Of a stretch of DNA of 33,240 bases, positions 19,007-26,845 are shown piece after piece. The notes beneath the pieces are model-generated. The model was given only the letters and a program-made list of their open reading frames with translations, did not search any database and was not told the origin of the DNA. How positions within the stretch are numbered: the stretch's first letter is position 1; the number at the start of each line of letters is the position of its first letter. The DNA is from Anaerolineae bacterium. Its GTDB lineage: Bacteria > Chloroflexota > Anaerolineae > B4-G1. The position numbers and the translations under genes are program-made. The stretch spans positions 1 through 33,240 of the forward strand of contig JAUWNP010000030.1 in NCBI GenBank assembly GCA_030612585.1. The letters are read 5' to 3'.

Positions 19007-19112
19007 CAGCCTGCCGTGGTGGGCAGAGGAGGAGGCTCCCTGCCCGCGATAGGCCGTTGCACTCTCCCGGCCTCACGGCAATACACCGCCAGCCTCGCTG
19101 GCGGTTTTCGTT
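19007..19112 (+). ncRNA. Candidate structured small RNA or 3' UTR
   Basis: Non-coding stretch of ~105 nt with three consecutive stems: GGGCAG (19021-19026)/CTGCCC (19040-19045), AGGCCG (19051-19056)/CGGCCT (19068-19073), and a terminator hairpin at 19086-19104. An extended -10 lies just upstream. I do not recognise SRP RNA, 6S RNA, a T-box or a riboswitch core. It may equally be the structured end of the sigma transcript. Confidence 0.35.
19085..19108 (+). terminator. Intrinsic terminator before metG
   Basis: CCGCCAGC (19086-19093), loop CTC, GCTGGCGG (19097-19104), then TTTT. Perfect 8-bp stem; closes the yceD-sigma (or small RNA) transcript. Confidence 0.85.
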
Positions 19113-19124
19113 TATCATACCCTG

Positions 19125-19133
19125 TGTTACAAT
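19125..19133 (+). promoter_or_regulatory. Extended -10 promoter of metG
   Basis: TGTTACAAT: TG (19125-19126) and TACAAT (19128-19133), just behind the terminator; gives a leader of ~24 nt containing AAAGGAGG. Confidence 0.5.
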
Positions 19134-19163
19134 ATATCGCACGCTCTCAAAGGAGGAACACCA

Positions 19164-20951
19164 ATGCCCAAACACATTCTCGTTGCTATCGCCTGGCCTT
19201 ACGCCAGCGCCAAGATCCACGCCGGCAACGTCACCGGATCCCATCTCCCCGGAGACATCTGTGCCCGCTACCACCGCCTGGCCGGCGACCGCGTGCTGAT
19301 GGTCTCAGGCTCCGATTCGCACGGCACCCCCATCACCGTGCGTGCCGATCAGGAAGGTGGATCGCCCCGCGAGGTCTTCGAACGCTTCCATCACGACTTC
19401 CTGGCACTGTTTCAGCGCCTGGGCATCAGTTATGACCTATTCACCCACACCGATACAGAGAACCACCATCGCGTCTCTCAGGATTTTTTCCTCGCGCTGC
19501 TGGAGAAAGGCTATCTCTACAGGCAGGTACAGGAACAGATGTACTCCGAGGCGCAGAAACGTTTCCTGCCCGATCGCTACGTGGAGGGCACCTGCCCGGT
19601 GTGTGGATACGAAGACGCCCGGGGCGACCAATGCGACAACTGCAACACCCTGCTGGACCCGAAAGACCTGATCAACCCGCGCAGCAAGATTGACGGCAGC
19701 ACACCCGTGCTCCGCGAGACAGAGCACTTCTTCCTCGACCTGCCCAAACTGGCTCGGGTCGGGCTGTCCGAGTGGCTGCAGCAGGGCAAGGAACAATGGC
19801 GACCCAACGTGATCAACTTCGCCCGCCGCTACGTGGGCGAGGGGTTACAGGGAAGGCCCATCACCCGCGACCTGAAATGGGGCATTCCAGTGCCCGTGCC
19901 AGGATGGGAGAGCAAATGTCTCTACGTCTGGTTCGAGGCGGTCATCGGCTACTTCTCCGCCAGTGTCGAATGGGCACACAACCGGGGAAGGCCGGAGGCG
20001 TGGAAGGATTGGTGGTACGATCCGGCGGCCAAGACGCTCTACTTCATCGGCAAGGATAACATCCCCTTCCACGCCGTCATCTGGCCGGCGGAACTGATGG
20101 GGGTAGAGCGCCTCTACGAGGATGGCCCGTCCATGAAACTCAATCTGCCCTACGACGTGCCGGCCAACGAGTTCATGAACCTGGAGGGGCAGAAGATCTC
20201 CGGCAGCCGTAATTGGGCGGTGTGGATGGATGATGCACTCGACCGGTACGACCCCGACGCGCTGCGTTACTACCTGACGATGGCGATGCCGGAGACGCGG
20301 GATACCGACTGGCTGTGGGACGGCTTTGTGCGCCGCAACAACGACGAACTGGTGGCCACCTGGGGCAACCTGGCCCACCGGGCACTGACCTTCGCCTACC
20401 GGCGCTTCGACGGGCAGGTGCCCACGCCGGAACTGTTGGAGGATACAGATACCCACCTTCTGGCCCAGATTGAGGCTGGCTTCGAGCCCATCGGCCAGTT
20501 GCTGGCCGGCTGCAAGTTCCGCACCGCGCTGAGCCAGGTGATGGCCCTGGCGCGGGAGGCAAACCGTTACCTGGATGAGAAAGCCCCCTGGTTCCAGATC
20601 AAAGAGAACCATGAGGCCGCCGGTACGACCATCTACGTGGCGCTCAGAGCCATTGATTCATTGAAGATGCTCTTCGCCCCCTTCCTGCCCTTCTCGTCGG
20701 AGCGGCTGCATCGGTACCTGGGCTACGAAGGGACGCTGTTCGGGCGGCAGTACACGGCCACCTTTGAGGAAGGGAACCGCGTCCACGAGGCGCTATGTTA
20801 TGACGACAGCGGCTCAACAGGTGCGTGGAAGCCCAGTGGACTTCCTCCGGGCCAGGTGTTGCGCGAACCCGAGCCACTGTTCAGGAAACTGGACGAGAGC
20901 GTGGTCGAAGAAGAACGGGCCCGCATCGGGACTGGGGGACCTCCCGCGTGA
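19164..20951 (+). CDS. metG: Methionine--tRNA ligase
   Basis: Class I aminoacyl-tRNA synthetase charging tRNA-Met. 595 residues. The HIGH-type motif appears as KIHAGN (17-22, with Ala in place of Ile). A zinc-knuckle insert has CPVC...CDNC (about 149-165). KMSKS is replaced by KISGS at about 344-348, a loose variant. The anticodon-binding helices follow (DTDWLWDGFVRRNNDELVATWGNLAHR). No C-terminal tRNA-binding (EMAP/Trbp) domain is attached. AAAGGAGG with 6-7 nt spacing precedes the ATG. Monocistronic. Confidence 0.95.
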   Translation: MPKHILVAIAWPYASAKIHAGNVTGSHLPGDICARYHRLAGDRVLMVSGSDSHGTPITVRADQEGGSPREVFERFHHDFLALFQRLGISYDLFTHTDTENHHRVSQDFFLALLEKGYLYRQVQEQMYSEAQKRFLPDRYVEGTCPVCGYEDARGDQCDNCNTLLDPKDLINPRSKIDGSTPVLRETEHFFLDLPKLARVGLSEWLQQGKEQWRPNVINFARRYVGEGLQGRPITRDLKWGIPVPVPGWESKCLYVWFEAVIGYFSASVEWAHNRGRPEAWKDWWYDPAAKTLYFIGKDNIPFHAVIWPAELMGVERLYEDGPSMKLNLPYDVPANEFMNLEGQKISGSRNWAVWMDDALDRYDPDALRYYLTMAMPETRDTDWLWDGFVRRNNDELVATWGNLAHRALTFAYRRFDGQVPTPELLEDTDTHLLAQIEAGFEPIGQLLAGCKFRTALSQVMALAREANRYLDEKAPWFQIKENHEAAGTTIYVALRAIDSLKMLFAPFLPFSSERLHRYLGYEGTLFGRQYTATFEEGNRVHEALCYDDSGSTGAWKPSGLPPGQVLREPEPLFRKLDESVVEEERARIGTGGPPA

Positions 20952-20979
20952 TGTGGCGCTTCTTGGTGCAAAGGCATTA

Positions 20980-21008
20980 TTGACACTGGTGCCACCATGG
21001 ACTAAAAT
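20980..21008 (+). promoter_or_regulatory. Promoter of the duplicated-domain lipoprotein
   Basis: TTGACA (20980-20985), 17-nt spacer, TAAAAT (21003-21008). Leader ~50 nt, with AAGGAG before the ATG at 21067. Confidence 0.8.
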
Positions 21009-21066
21009 CACCTTGTAGGCGAGAATATTCGGTGACGAACACAGCATCACAAGAAGGAGTGACAGA

Positions 21067-22434
21067 ATGAACAGAAAGTGGATCGTGACAGCGACGGTTA
21101 CGCTGGTACTGGCAGCGTTGGCCTGCAATCTTCCGGCTGGCCTCTCAGGGGAGACACCAGCGACGGCCGCGCCCCCCACGTCTAAGCCGCAGCCCACCTC
21201 CCCGCCGCCGACGGTAGTCCCCACCGAGGTACCCAGGGAGGCGCCTACCCATCCCTCCCGGCCCACGCTTGCTGCGCCGGCATCTGCGGGCATCCTCTTC
21301 CAGGACGACTTCAGCGACCCGGACTCCAGATGGGAAGTGGGAGACTACGATACCGGCAGTGTGGGCTACAAGAGCGGTGCCTACTTCGTCACTTCCGCCA
21401 GCGATGGCAGCACGATGTGGGGTGTGGCCAACCGCTCCTTTGACGATCTTTTCATTGAGGTGGACACTACCCAAATATCATCTCCGGCCAACAACAATAA
21501 CGACTACGGGGTAGTGTGCCGGGAGCAGGGCGATGGCGCTGGGTACTACATGCTTATCTCCGGGGACGGCTACTACGCCATCCTGGTCAAGGCCGCAGGA
21601 AGAGATTTTGAACCGCTCGTGGATTGGACGAAGTCAGACATCATCCGGCAGGGGAACGCGACCAACCACATCCGGGCGGTGTGTGACGGCTCCACCCTGG
21701 CGTTGTTCGTCAACGGGCAGCGTTTAGCGACGGCCGAGGACGACGCGTTCAGCAGAGGGGACATCGCGCTGACCGCGACGTCCTACGAGGACGAACCGAC
21801 GGAGACACACTTCGACAACCTGGTAATCCGCGAGCCCGGCGTCCTTCCGCCGCCCCCACATCCCGCTACCCCTTCCGCTGGTGTCCTCTTCCAGGACGAC
21901 TTCAGCGACCCGGACTCCGGGTGGGAGGTGGGAGACTACGAGGGCGGCAGCGTGGGCTACAAGAGTGGCATCTACTTCGCACGAAGTGAGAGTAGCGGGG
22001 ATGTGATGTGGGGCGTAGCCGGACAGCACTTCACTGACATTGTCATGGATGTGGACGCGACGCAGGTTCTAGGTCCCTCCAATGACAACAACTCCTATGG
22101 CGTGAAGTGCCGCGAGCAGCCGAACGACGGTGGGTATGGGTTGGTGATCAGCGGTGATGGATATTACTCCATTCAGATAATAGAAGTGGAAGGAGACTGG
22201 AACCCGCTGGTGGACTGGACTACCTCAGACGCGATCCGGCAAGGAAATGGTACCAACCACATCCGGGCAGTGTGTGACGGCTCCCACCTGGCGCTGTTTG
22301 TCAACGGCCAGTTGCTGGCCGAGACGACGGACACCACCTATAGTGAAGGGGATATCGGCCTGGTGGCATGCACGCTGGAGGAGGACGAGCCCACGGAGAT
22401 TCACTTCGACGATCTGGTGGTGCGTCAGCCATAG
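21067..22434 (+). CDS. Lipoprotein with two tandem jelly-roll-like domains
   Basis: 455 residues. Signal peptide with lipobox LALAC-like end (Cys20), then a Pro/Thr-rich linker (about 30-70). Two copies of a ~185-residue domain follow (about 74-262 and 271-455), each starting with LFQDDFSDPDS and ending in a THFDNLVIREP / IHFDDLVVRQP string. The pattern (DDFSDP...W..., GxGYY.L.ISGDGYY, NHIRAVCDGS.LALFVNG) resembles concanavalin-like/LamG or 3-keto-disaccharide-hydrolase-like sandwich domains that often bind carbohydrate. The duplication is also plain in DNA: a 35-nt identical stretch at 21293-21327 and 21884-21918, 197 codons apart. Cell-surface binding role inferred; ligand unknown. Confidence 0.85.
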   Translation: MNRKWIVTATVTLVLAALACNLPAGLSGETPATAAPPTSKPQPTSPPPTVVPTEVPREAPTHPSRPTLAAPASAGILFQDDFSDPDSRWEVGDYDTGSVGYKSGAYFVTSASDGSTMWGVANRSFDDLFIEVDTTQISSPANNNNDYGVVCREQGDGAGYYMLISGDGYYAILVKAAGRDFEPLVDWTKSDIIRQGNATNHIRAVCDGSTLALFVNGQRLATAEDDAFSRGDIALTATSYEDEPTETHFDNLVIREPGVLPPPPHPATPSAGVLFQDDFSDPDSGWEVGDYEGGSVGYKSGIYFARSESSGDVMWGVAGQHFTDIVMDVDATQVLGPSNDNNSYGVKCREQPNDGGYGLVISGDGYYSIQIIEVEGDWNPLVDWTTSDAIRQGNGTNHIRAVCDGSHLALFVNGQLLAETTDTTYSEGDIGLVACTLEEDEPTEIHFDDLVVRQP

Positions 22435-22458
22435 CGCTGTGATTCCCTGGACCGCACA

Positions 22459-22491
22459 GCGGCCCTCTCTCAATGAGAGGGTCGCCTTTTT
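22459..22491 (+). terminator. Intrinsic terminator behind the lipoprotein gene
   Basis: GCGGCCCTCTC (22459-22469) pairs with GAGAGGGTCGC (22475-22485) with one mismatch, followed by CTTTTT. Confidence 0.9.
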
Positions 22492-22505
22492 CTGCAAGGG
22501 TGCGG

Positions 22506-22534
22506 TTGCCACCTGTGGCGACTTGTGGTATCCT
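22506..22534 (+). promoter_or_regulatory. Putative promoter of the citryl-CoA cluster
   Basis: TTGCCA (22506-22511), 17-nt spacer, TATCCT (22529-22534). Followed by a short TCCAGCA repetition (about 22544-22564) and AAGGAAGGGG before the first ATG. Confidence 0.5.
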
Positions 22535-22580
22535 TCACCCAGTATCCAGCATCCAGCATCCAAAATCAAGGAAGGGGTAT

Positions 22581-24131
22581 ATGGCACGCTTACACGAGTA
22601 TCAAGGTAAGATGCTTCTGGCGCAGAAGGGTATTCCTGTCCCCCAAGGCCGGGCGGCTGGCACATCCGACGAAGCACGTGAAATCGCGTCCGAGATCGGC
22701 GGGCCGGTCGTGGTGAAGGTCCAGGCCTGGGTGACTGGCCGGGCTAGCCTGGGCGGCATCCGCTTTGCCGAGACGCCCAACGAGGCAGCGCAGGCTGCTG
22801 CTCGTATGCTGGGGATGCGGGTGGGCGGCTTCACCGTCGAGAAAGTGATGGTGGAGGAAAAACTCCCCATTGAGCGGGAGTTCTACGCCGGTGTCATCGT
22901 CAGCGACCGGGAACGAGCACCGGTGATGATGTTCTCCAGCGTCGGGGGTACCGGCATCGAGGAGATTGCCCGCCAGCACCCGGATGCCGTCGCCAGCGTG
23001 GTAGTGGACATCGAGCACGGGCTGCGGAGTTACCAGGCCCGTAACCTGGTACGGCGCACAGGCATTCACGGCCGCTTGCAGCGGGACCTGGCCGGGCTAC
23101 TGGTGAAACTGTACGGCGTGGCCCGCACCTGGGAGGCTCGCGCCGCCGAGATCAACCCACTGGTGCTGACGAGCAGTGGCAAACTGGTCGCCGCCGACTG
23201 CCGCGTCACGGTAGACGACTACGCCGTTTTTCGCCACAAAGACCTGGGCATCACCTTCGCCCGCGAGTTGGACCGCCCGCCGACGGAACTTGAGCGTATC
23301 GCCTATGCCGTCGAGGAGTGGGACTATCGGGGTACCTTTTACTTCATCCAGATGGTCGAAGATTTCCAGAAGGGAGAAGGAGTCGTCGGCTTTCACGGCG
23401 CTGGTGGTGGTGGCTCGATGATGAGTATGGACGCAGTGATCAATGAAGGGTTCCGCATTGCCAACTTCGTGGACACCTCAGGCAACCCGCCGGCCAGCAA
23501 GGTTTACCGGGCCGCGCGTATCATCCTCAGCCAGGGACCAATTGACGGCTACTTCGGCTCCGGCTCGGGCGTGGCCAGCCAGGAACAATTCCACTCCGCC
23601 CGAGGGCTGGTGAAGGCGTTCATGGAGGAACCGCTGACGGTGCCGGCCGTCATCCGGCTAGGCGGCAACGCTGAGGACAAGGCGGTGGAGATCCTGGAGC
23701 GAGTCAACGGTCATATCCCTGCACCGGTGGAGGGGTACAAGAAGGACGATGCCCCCCAATTCTGCGCCCAGCGGCTCAAGGCGCTGGCGGAGAGTTACAC
23801 CCCACCGGCCGAGAAGCCCGAGGGGCGCAAGAAGCCGGTCGCACAGCGACCCTACACCTTCGAGACTGTGACCGGCGGCACGGTGACCCTCGATCACGCC
23901 GTCTGTGCCACCTGCGAGAGCAAAATCTGTGTGAAGGAATGTGTGCCGCAGATACTCACGCTCAACGAGGAGGGCTGTCCGGTGCTGAACATCACGCCGG
24001 AGGAGGCAAAGAAAGGGCGTTGCATTGAGTGCCTGGCCTGCGACGTGGAGTGCTATTTCCAGGGCGCGGGCGGGGGATATGTGGAGTTGCCTATTCCGGG
24101 GTTGGATGAGTATCGGCAGGGAGAAATGTAG
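22581..24131 (+). CDS. ATP-grasp acyl-CoA synthetase subunit (SucC-like) with C-terminal cysteine-rich domain; candidate citryl-CoA synthetase subunit
   Basis: 516 residues from ATG 22581 (AAGGAAGGGG upstream); the longer frame begins within the terminator. Residues 1-230 form an ATP-grasp fold (MARLHEYQGKMLL, GGPVVVKVQAWVTGR, AAEINPLVL), as in succinyl-CoA ligase beta. Residues 250-400 form the CoA-ligase domain, with GFHGAGGGGSM and FGSGSGVASQ in place of the usual NIFGGI loop. After a linker, residues 430-516 hold nine cysteines: Cys442-x2-445-x4-450-x3-454, Cys466 and Cys481-x2-484-x2-487-x3-491, a ferredoxin-like pattern that could bind one or two 4Fe-4S clusters. Such a tail is not part of normal SucC. 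The partner subunit follows 2 nt later and a citryl-CoA-lyase-like gene two genes on, so citrate is the likely substrate; succinate or malate remain possible. Confidence 0.85.
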   Translation: MARLHEYQGKMLLAQKGIPVPQGRAAGTSDEAREIASEIGGPVVVKVQAWVTGRASLGGIRFAETPNEAAQAAARMLGMRVGGFTVEKVMVEEKLPIEREFYAGVIVSDRERAPVMMFSSVGGTGIEEIARQHPDAVASVVVDIEHGLRSYQARNLVRRTGIHGRLQRDLAGLLVKLYGVARTWEARAAEINPLVLTSSGKLVAADCRVTVDDYAVFRHKDLGITFARELDRPPTELERIAYAVEEWDYRGTFYFIQMVEDFQKGEGVVGFHGAGGGGSMMSMDAVINEGFRIANFVDTSGNPPASKVYRAARIILSQGPIDGYFGSGSGVASQEQFHSARGLVKAFMEEPLTVPAVIRLGGNAEDKAVEILERVNGHIPAPVEGYKKDDAPQFCAQRLKALAESYTPPAEKPEGRKKPVAQRPYTFETVTGGTVTLDHAVCATCESKICVKECVPQILTLNEEGCPVLNITPEEAKKGRCIECLACDVECYFQGAGGGYVELPIPGLDEYRQGEM

Positions 24132-24133
24132 AA

Positions 24134-25042
24134 ATGTCTATTCTCATTGACGGAACCAAACGGGTCATCGTTCAAGGCATCACGGGCCGCGAGGGGCGCG
24201 CCCGCGCCAAACTGATGAAGGGATACGGCACTAACATCGTCGGCGGGGTGACCCCAGGCCGCGGCGGTCAAGAGGTCGAGGGATTACCCGTCTTCGACAC
24301 GGTCGAGGAGGCGTGGGAAAACCTGGGGCCGATTGACATCAGCGTGCTCTTCATCCCCGCGCCGCTGGTACGCGATGCGGCACTGGAGGCAATCGACGCA
24401 GGGGTCAAACTGCTGGTCACCGTGCCCGACCGCGTACCCATCTACGACGTGTTGGAGATCGCCAAGGCGGCCAACAGCGCCGGGGCAAAGTTCGTCGGCC
24501 CCAACACGCTGGGGGTGCTCAGCCCCGGCAAGGGGGTATTAGGGATGATCGGCGGGCGGGCGGTGTCGGCCCGCGCCTGGTTCTTCCCCGGCCCGGTTGG
24601 TGTTTGCTCCCGCTCCGGCGGCATCACCTCCTCGATGGCCTACTACCTGGCGCGGGAGGGCATCGGCGCGACCACGCTGGTGCACGTCGGCGGCGATGCC
24701 ATCGTCGGACTACCGCTGCCGGAGGTGGTGCGCCTCTTCCAGGCCGACCCAGAGACAAAGGGCATCGTGATGTTCGGCGAGATCGGCACCAGCCAGGAGG
24801 AGCAGGTAGCCGACTTGATCGAGCAGGGAGGCGTAACCAAGCCACTGGTCGCCTACATCGGCGGGAAAGGGGCCAAAAGCGGCACCCGCTTCTCCCACGC
24901 CGGGGCGATCATCGAGGGCGGCCGGGGCACCCGCGAGGGCAAGGTGACCCGGCTGACCGAGGTGGGAGCGCACGTGGTGGAAAACTTCGGAGACATCCCT
25001 GCCGTGACGAAGGAGGTGCTCAAGGGGATAGGGGCGCTGTAG
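24134..25042 (+). CDS. CoA-binding acyl-CoA synthetase subunit (SucD-like); candidate citryl-CoA synthetase subunit
   Basis: 302 residues, the usual length of SucD. The N-terminal CoA-binding Rossmann domain has VQGITGREG (13-21), GGVTPGRGG (37-45) and the FVGPNTLGVLSPGK string (120-133). The C-terminal ligase domain has GPVGVCSRSGG and the phosphohistidine loop SHAGAIIEGGRG with His255, which carries the phosphoryl group from ATP to the acid. It begins 2 nt after the beta-type subunit stop, indicating obligate pairing. It is presumed to form the heteromeric synthetase making an acyl-CoA (citryl-CoA by context) plus ADP and Pi. Confidence 0.9.
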   Translation: MSILIDGTKRVIVQGITGREGRARAKLMKGYGTNIVGGVTPGRGGQEVEGLPVFDTVEEAWENLGPIDISVLFIPAPLVRDAALEAIDAGVKLLVTVPDRVPIYDVLEIAKAANSAGAKFVGPNTLGVLSPGKGVLGMIGGRAVSARAWFFPGPVGVCSRSGGITSSMAYYLAREGIGATTLVHVGGDAIVGLPLPEVVRLFQADPETKGIVMFGEIGTSQEEQVADLIEQGGVTKPLVAYIGGKGAKSGTRFSHAGAIIEGGRGTREGKVTRLTEVGAHVVENFGDIPAVTKEVLKGIGAL

Positions 25043-25069
25043 CAGGGGCTTTGGGGGAGAACACGCGGG

Positions 25070-25942
25070 ATGCTCAAGATCGTTCTCGACTACGATGGCA
25101 CGCTGACCGCCGAGGAACGACAGGTGCCGGAGGTGACGCGCCGCTCGCTGGCGGAACTCGCGGGCGAAATCCTGCACGTGCCGCTGGCGGAACTGGAGGC
25201 CGCCTACCGGGACACAGTCGCGCGCCTGCAGGCCGCGCCGCACGAGTACCACTGGCAGGTGAATGGCGTGCGCGTCTCCTACTGCGACGAGGGAGCCTTC
25301 ATCCTAAACACTGTCGCGCTGCAGACCATGCTGACCGGGAACTCAACCTACGCGGAAGCGGTGGCAACTCACTTCCCAGACGCCGAGTACGACCCCGTCG
25401 CTGCCTGCACCAATCACCTGTTCCACACCCATACCGCCCCACTGGAGACCCCCTTTCGCCAGGCCGCGCCCGAGGTATTGCGCTGGCTCATCGCCCACCC
25501 GGAGGTCGAACCGCTGGTGCTGACCAACTCGCTGGGGGACAAAGTGGGCCGCAACCTGGCGCGGCTGGGCCTGCCGGCAGTCCGCGTGCTGGGCGACACC
25601 CGCCAGTACGATCTGGACCCTGACTGGACGGTGCCACTCAACAACGGCGAGCCGTTCCTGGTGGTGGACGAGTTACACACGGTGGACTTGCGGCGGCGCA
25701 TCTACCACACAGCGTTAACCCGCGAGCGGGCCGACGGCAGTCGCCTGGCAGTGGTGGCGGACACACTGTCGCTGCCCGGTGCATTGCCGCTGGCGATGGG
25801 TATCCCCTTCGCGCTGCTGCGCACGAACTACACACCCGGCTGGTGCGTCTCCTACGTCGAACGTCACCCGCTGGGGACGGTGCTGAATGACTTGATGGCG
25901 CTCCCTGCCTGGGTAGACACGATCACAGGCAAAAGCCTCTAA
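25070..25942 (+). CDS. HAD-like hydrolase family protein of unknown role
   Basis: 290 residues. The start LKIVLDYDGTLT carries HAD motif I (Asp7, Asp9), PLVLTNS (about 145-151) looks like motif II, and VVADTLSLPGALPLAMG (about 228-244) like motif IV. The middle insert and the tail (YTPGWCVSYVERHPLGTVLNDL) are not typical of a phosphatase subfamily I know. It lies between the acyl-CoA synthetase and lyase genes in one tight run (27 nt and 24 nt spacers), suggesting co-expression with citrate cleavage. It might hydrolyse a damaged or inhibitory phosphorylated metabolite; that is guesswork. Confidence 0.7.
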   Translation: MLKIVLDYDGTLTAEERQVPEVTRRSLAELAGEILHVPLAELEAAYRDTVARLQAAPHEYHWQVNGVRVSYCDEGAFILNTVALQTMLTGNSTYAEAVATHFPDAEYDPVAACTNHLFHTHTAPLETPFRQAAPEVLRWLIAHPEVEPLVLTNSLGDKVGRNLARLGLPAVRVLGDTRQYDLDPDWTVPLNNGEPFLVVDELHTVDLRRRIYHTALTRERADGSRLAVVADTLSLPGALPLAMGIPFALLRTNYTPGWCVSYVERHPLGTVLNDLMALPAWVDTITGKSL

Positions 25943-25966
25943 CCTGTCAATAAACAGGAGTAACCA

Positions 25967-26758
25967 ATGAGCAATTTACACTGGACCACCGCTATTACCT
26001 CCGTTCAGCCCAACGAACTGCGGCTGCGGGGGTACCGGATAGACGAACTGATGGGCCGCGTGACCTTTGGGCAGGCGGTCTACCTGACGCTGAAGGGGGA
26101 ACTGCCCTCGCCGGAGGTCGGCCGGCTGATGGATGCCATGCTGGTCTCCTCGATTGACCACGGCGCGACGCCTCCCTCGGCGTTGGCGACCCACACGGCT
26201 GCCTCCACTGGCGCGACACTGAGCGCTAGCATCGCAGCGGGCGTGCTTTCCATCAACCGCTACCACGGCGGGGCCATCGAGGGCTGCATGCGGCTCCTCC
26301 TGGAGGCCGTTGACCGGCTCGACGGGGGACGCCCTCCGGCGGAGGTGGCAGCCGCGATGCTGGCCGAACTTAAGGCGCAGAAGAAACGTGCTCCCGGCTT
26401 CGGCCACCGCGTCCATACAGACGACCCGCGCACGAAACGACTGCTGGCCCTGGCGGACGAACTGGGGATAAGCGGCAATGGGGTGATGCTGGCGCGCGCC
26501 TTCGAGAAGGGACTGGAGGAGAGCCTGGGACGGCGGCTGCCGCTCAACGTGGACGGTGCGTTGGCGGCACTCCTGGTGGACCTGGACTTTCCCCCGGAAC
26601 TGGGCAACGCTTTCTTCATCATCGCCCGCGTCACCGGCCTGGCGGCTCACGCCCACGAGGAGATGGCCCGCCAGCGACCGATGCGCCGCATTCACCCCAC
26701 CGACCACGAGTACGATGGCCCCGCGCCACGGGAGTTGGAGTGGAAAGTGGGCAGGTGA
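25967..26758 (+). CDS. Citrate-synthase-fold lyase, candidate citryl-CoA lyase
   Basis: 263 residues, much shorter than citrate synthase (~380-430) and near the size of citryl-CoA lyase (Ccl) of the two-enzyme citrate-cleavage route known from Hydrogenobacter. Core catalytic residues line up: His100 (INRYHGGAIEG), His147 (GFGHRVHTDDPR) and Asp196 (LNVDGALAALLVD). The N-terminal large-domain helices of citrate synthase are missing. With the SucCD-like pair upstream, the expected reaction is citryl-CoA to acetyl-CoA + oxaloacetate. A different short-chain 3-hydroxyacyl-CoA substrate (for example methylcitryl-CoA) is possible. AGGAG stands before the ATG. The stop codon lies within a tandem octamer repeat. 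Confidence 0.85.
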   Translation: MSNLHWTTAITSVQPNELRLRGYRIDELMGRVTFGQAVYLTLKGELPSPEVGRLMDAMLVSSIDHGATPPSALATHTAASTGATLSASIAAGVLSINRYHGGAIEGCMRLLLEAVDRLDGGRPPAEVAAAMLAELKAQKKRAPGFGHRVHTDDPRTKRLLALADELGISGNGVMLARAFEKGLEESLGRRLPLNVDGALAALLVDLDFPPELGNAFFIIARVTGLAAHAHEEMARQRPMRRIHPTDHEYDGPAPRELEWKVGR

Positions 26759-26830
26759 GCAAGTGGGCAAGTAGGCAAGTGGGCAAGTGAGCAAGTTTGC
26801 AAGTCTGCAAGTAGGCAAGTTACAAGTGGA
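26751..26830. repeat. Tandem 8-bp repeats (GCAAGTxx), nine units
   Basis: Units such as GCAAGTGG, GCAAGTAG, GCAAGTGA and GCAAGTTT repeat with strict 8-bp period, starting at the last codons of the lyase gene and running to just before the next Shine-Dalgarno. Copies vary only in the last two bases. Confidence 0.9.
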
Positions 26831-26845
26831 TATGGAGGTGAGAAA

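Noticed and set aside
19007..19112. SRP RNA, 6S RNA or T-box leader for metG
   Set aside because: The conserved cores (for example the GGAAG loop of SRP RNA or the T-box bulge) are missing, and metG has its own promoter behind the terminator.
22473..22580. N-terminal extension of the SucC-like subunit
   Set aside because: It begins inside the terminator hairpin of the preceding gene; ATG 22581 begins the conserved MARLHEYQ.
26751..26830. Octamer array as a CRISPR
   Set aside because: Units are contiguous 8-mers with no spacers and no cas genes nearby.
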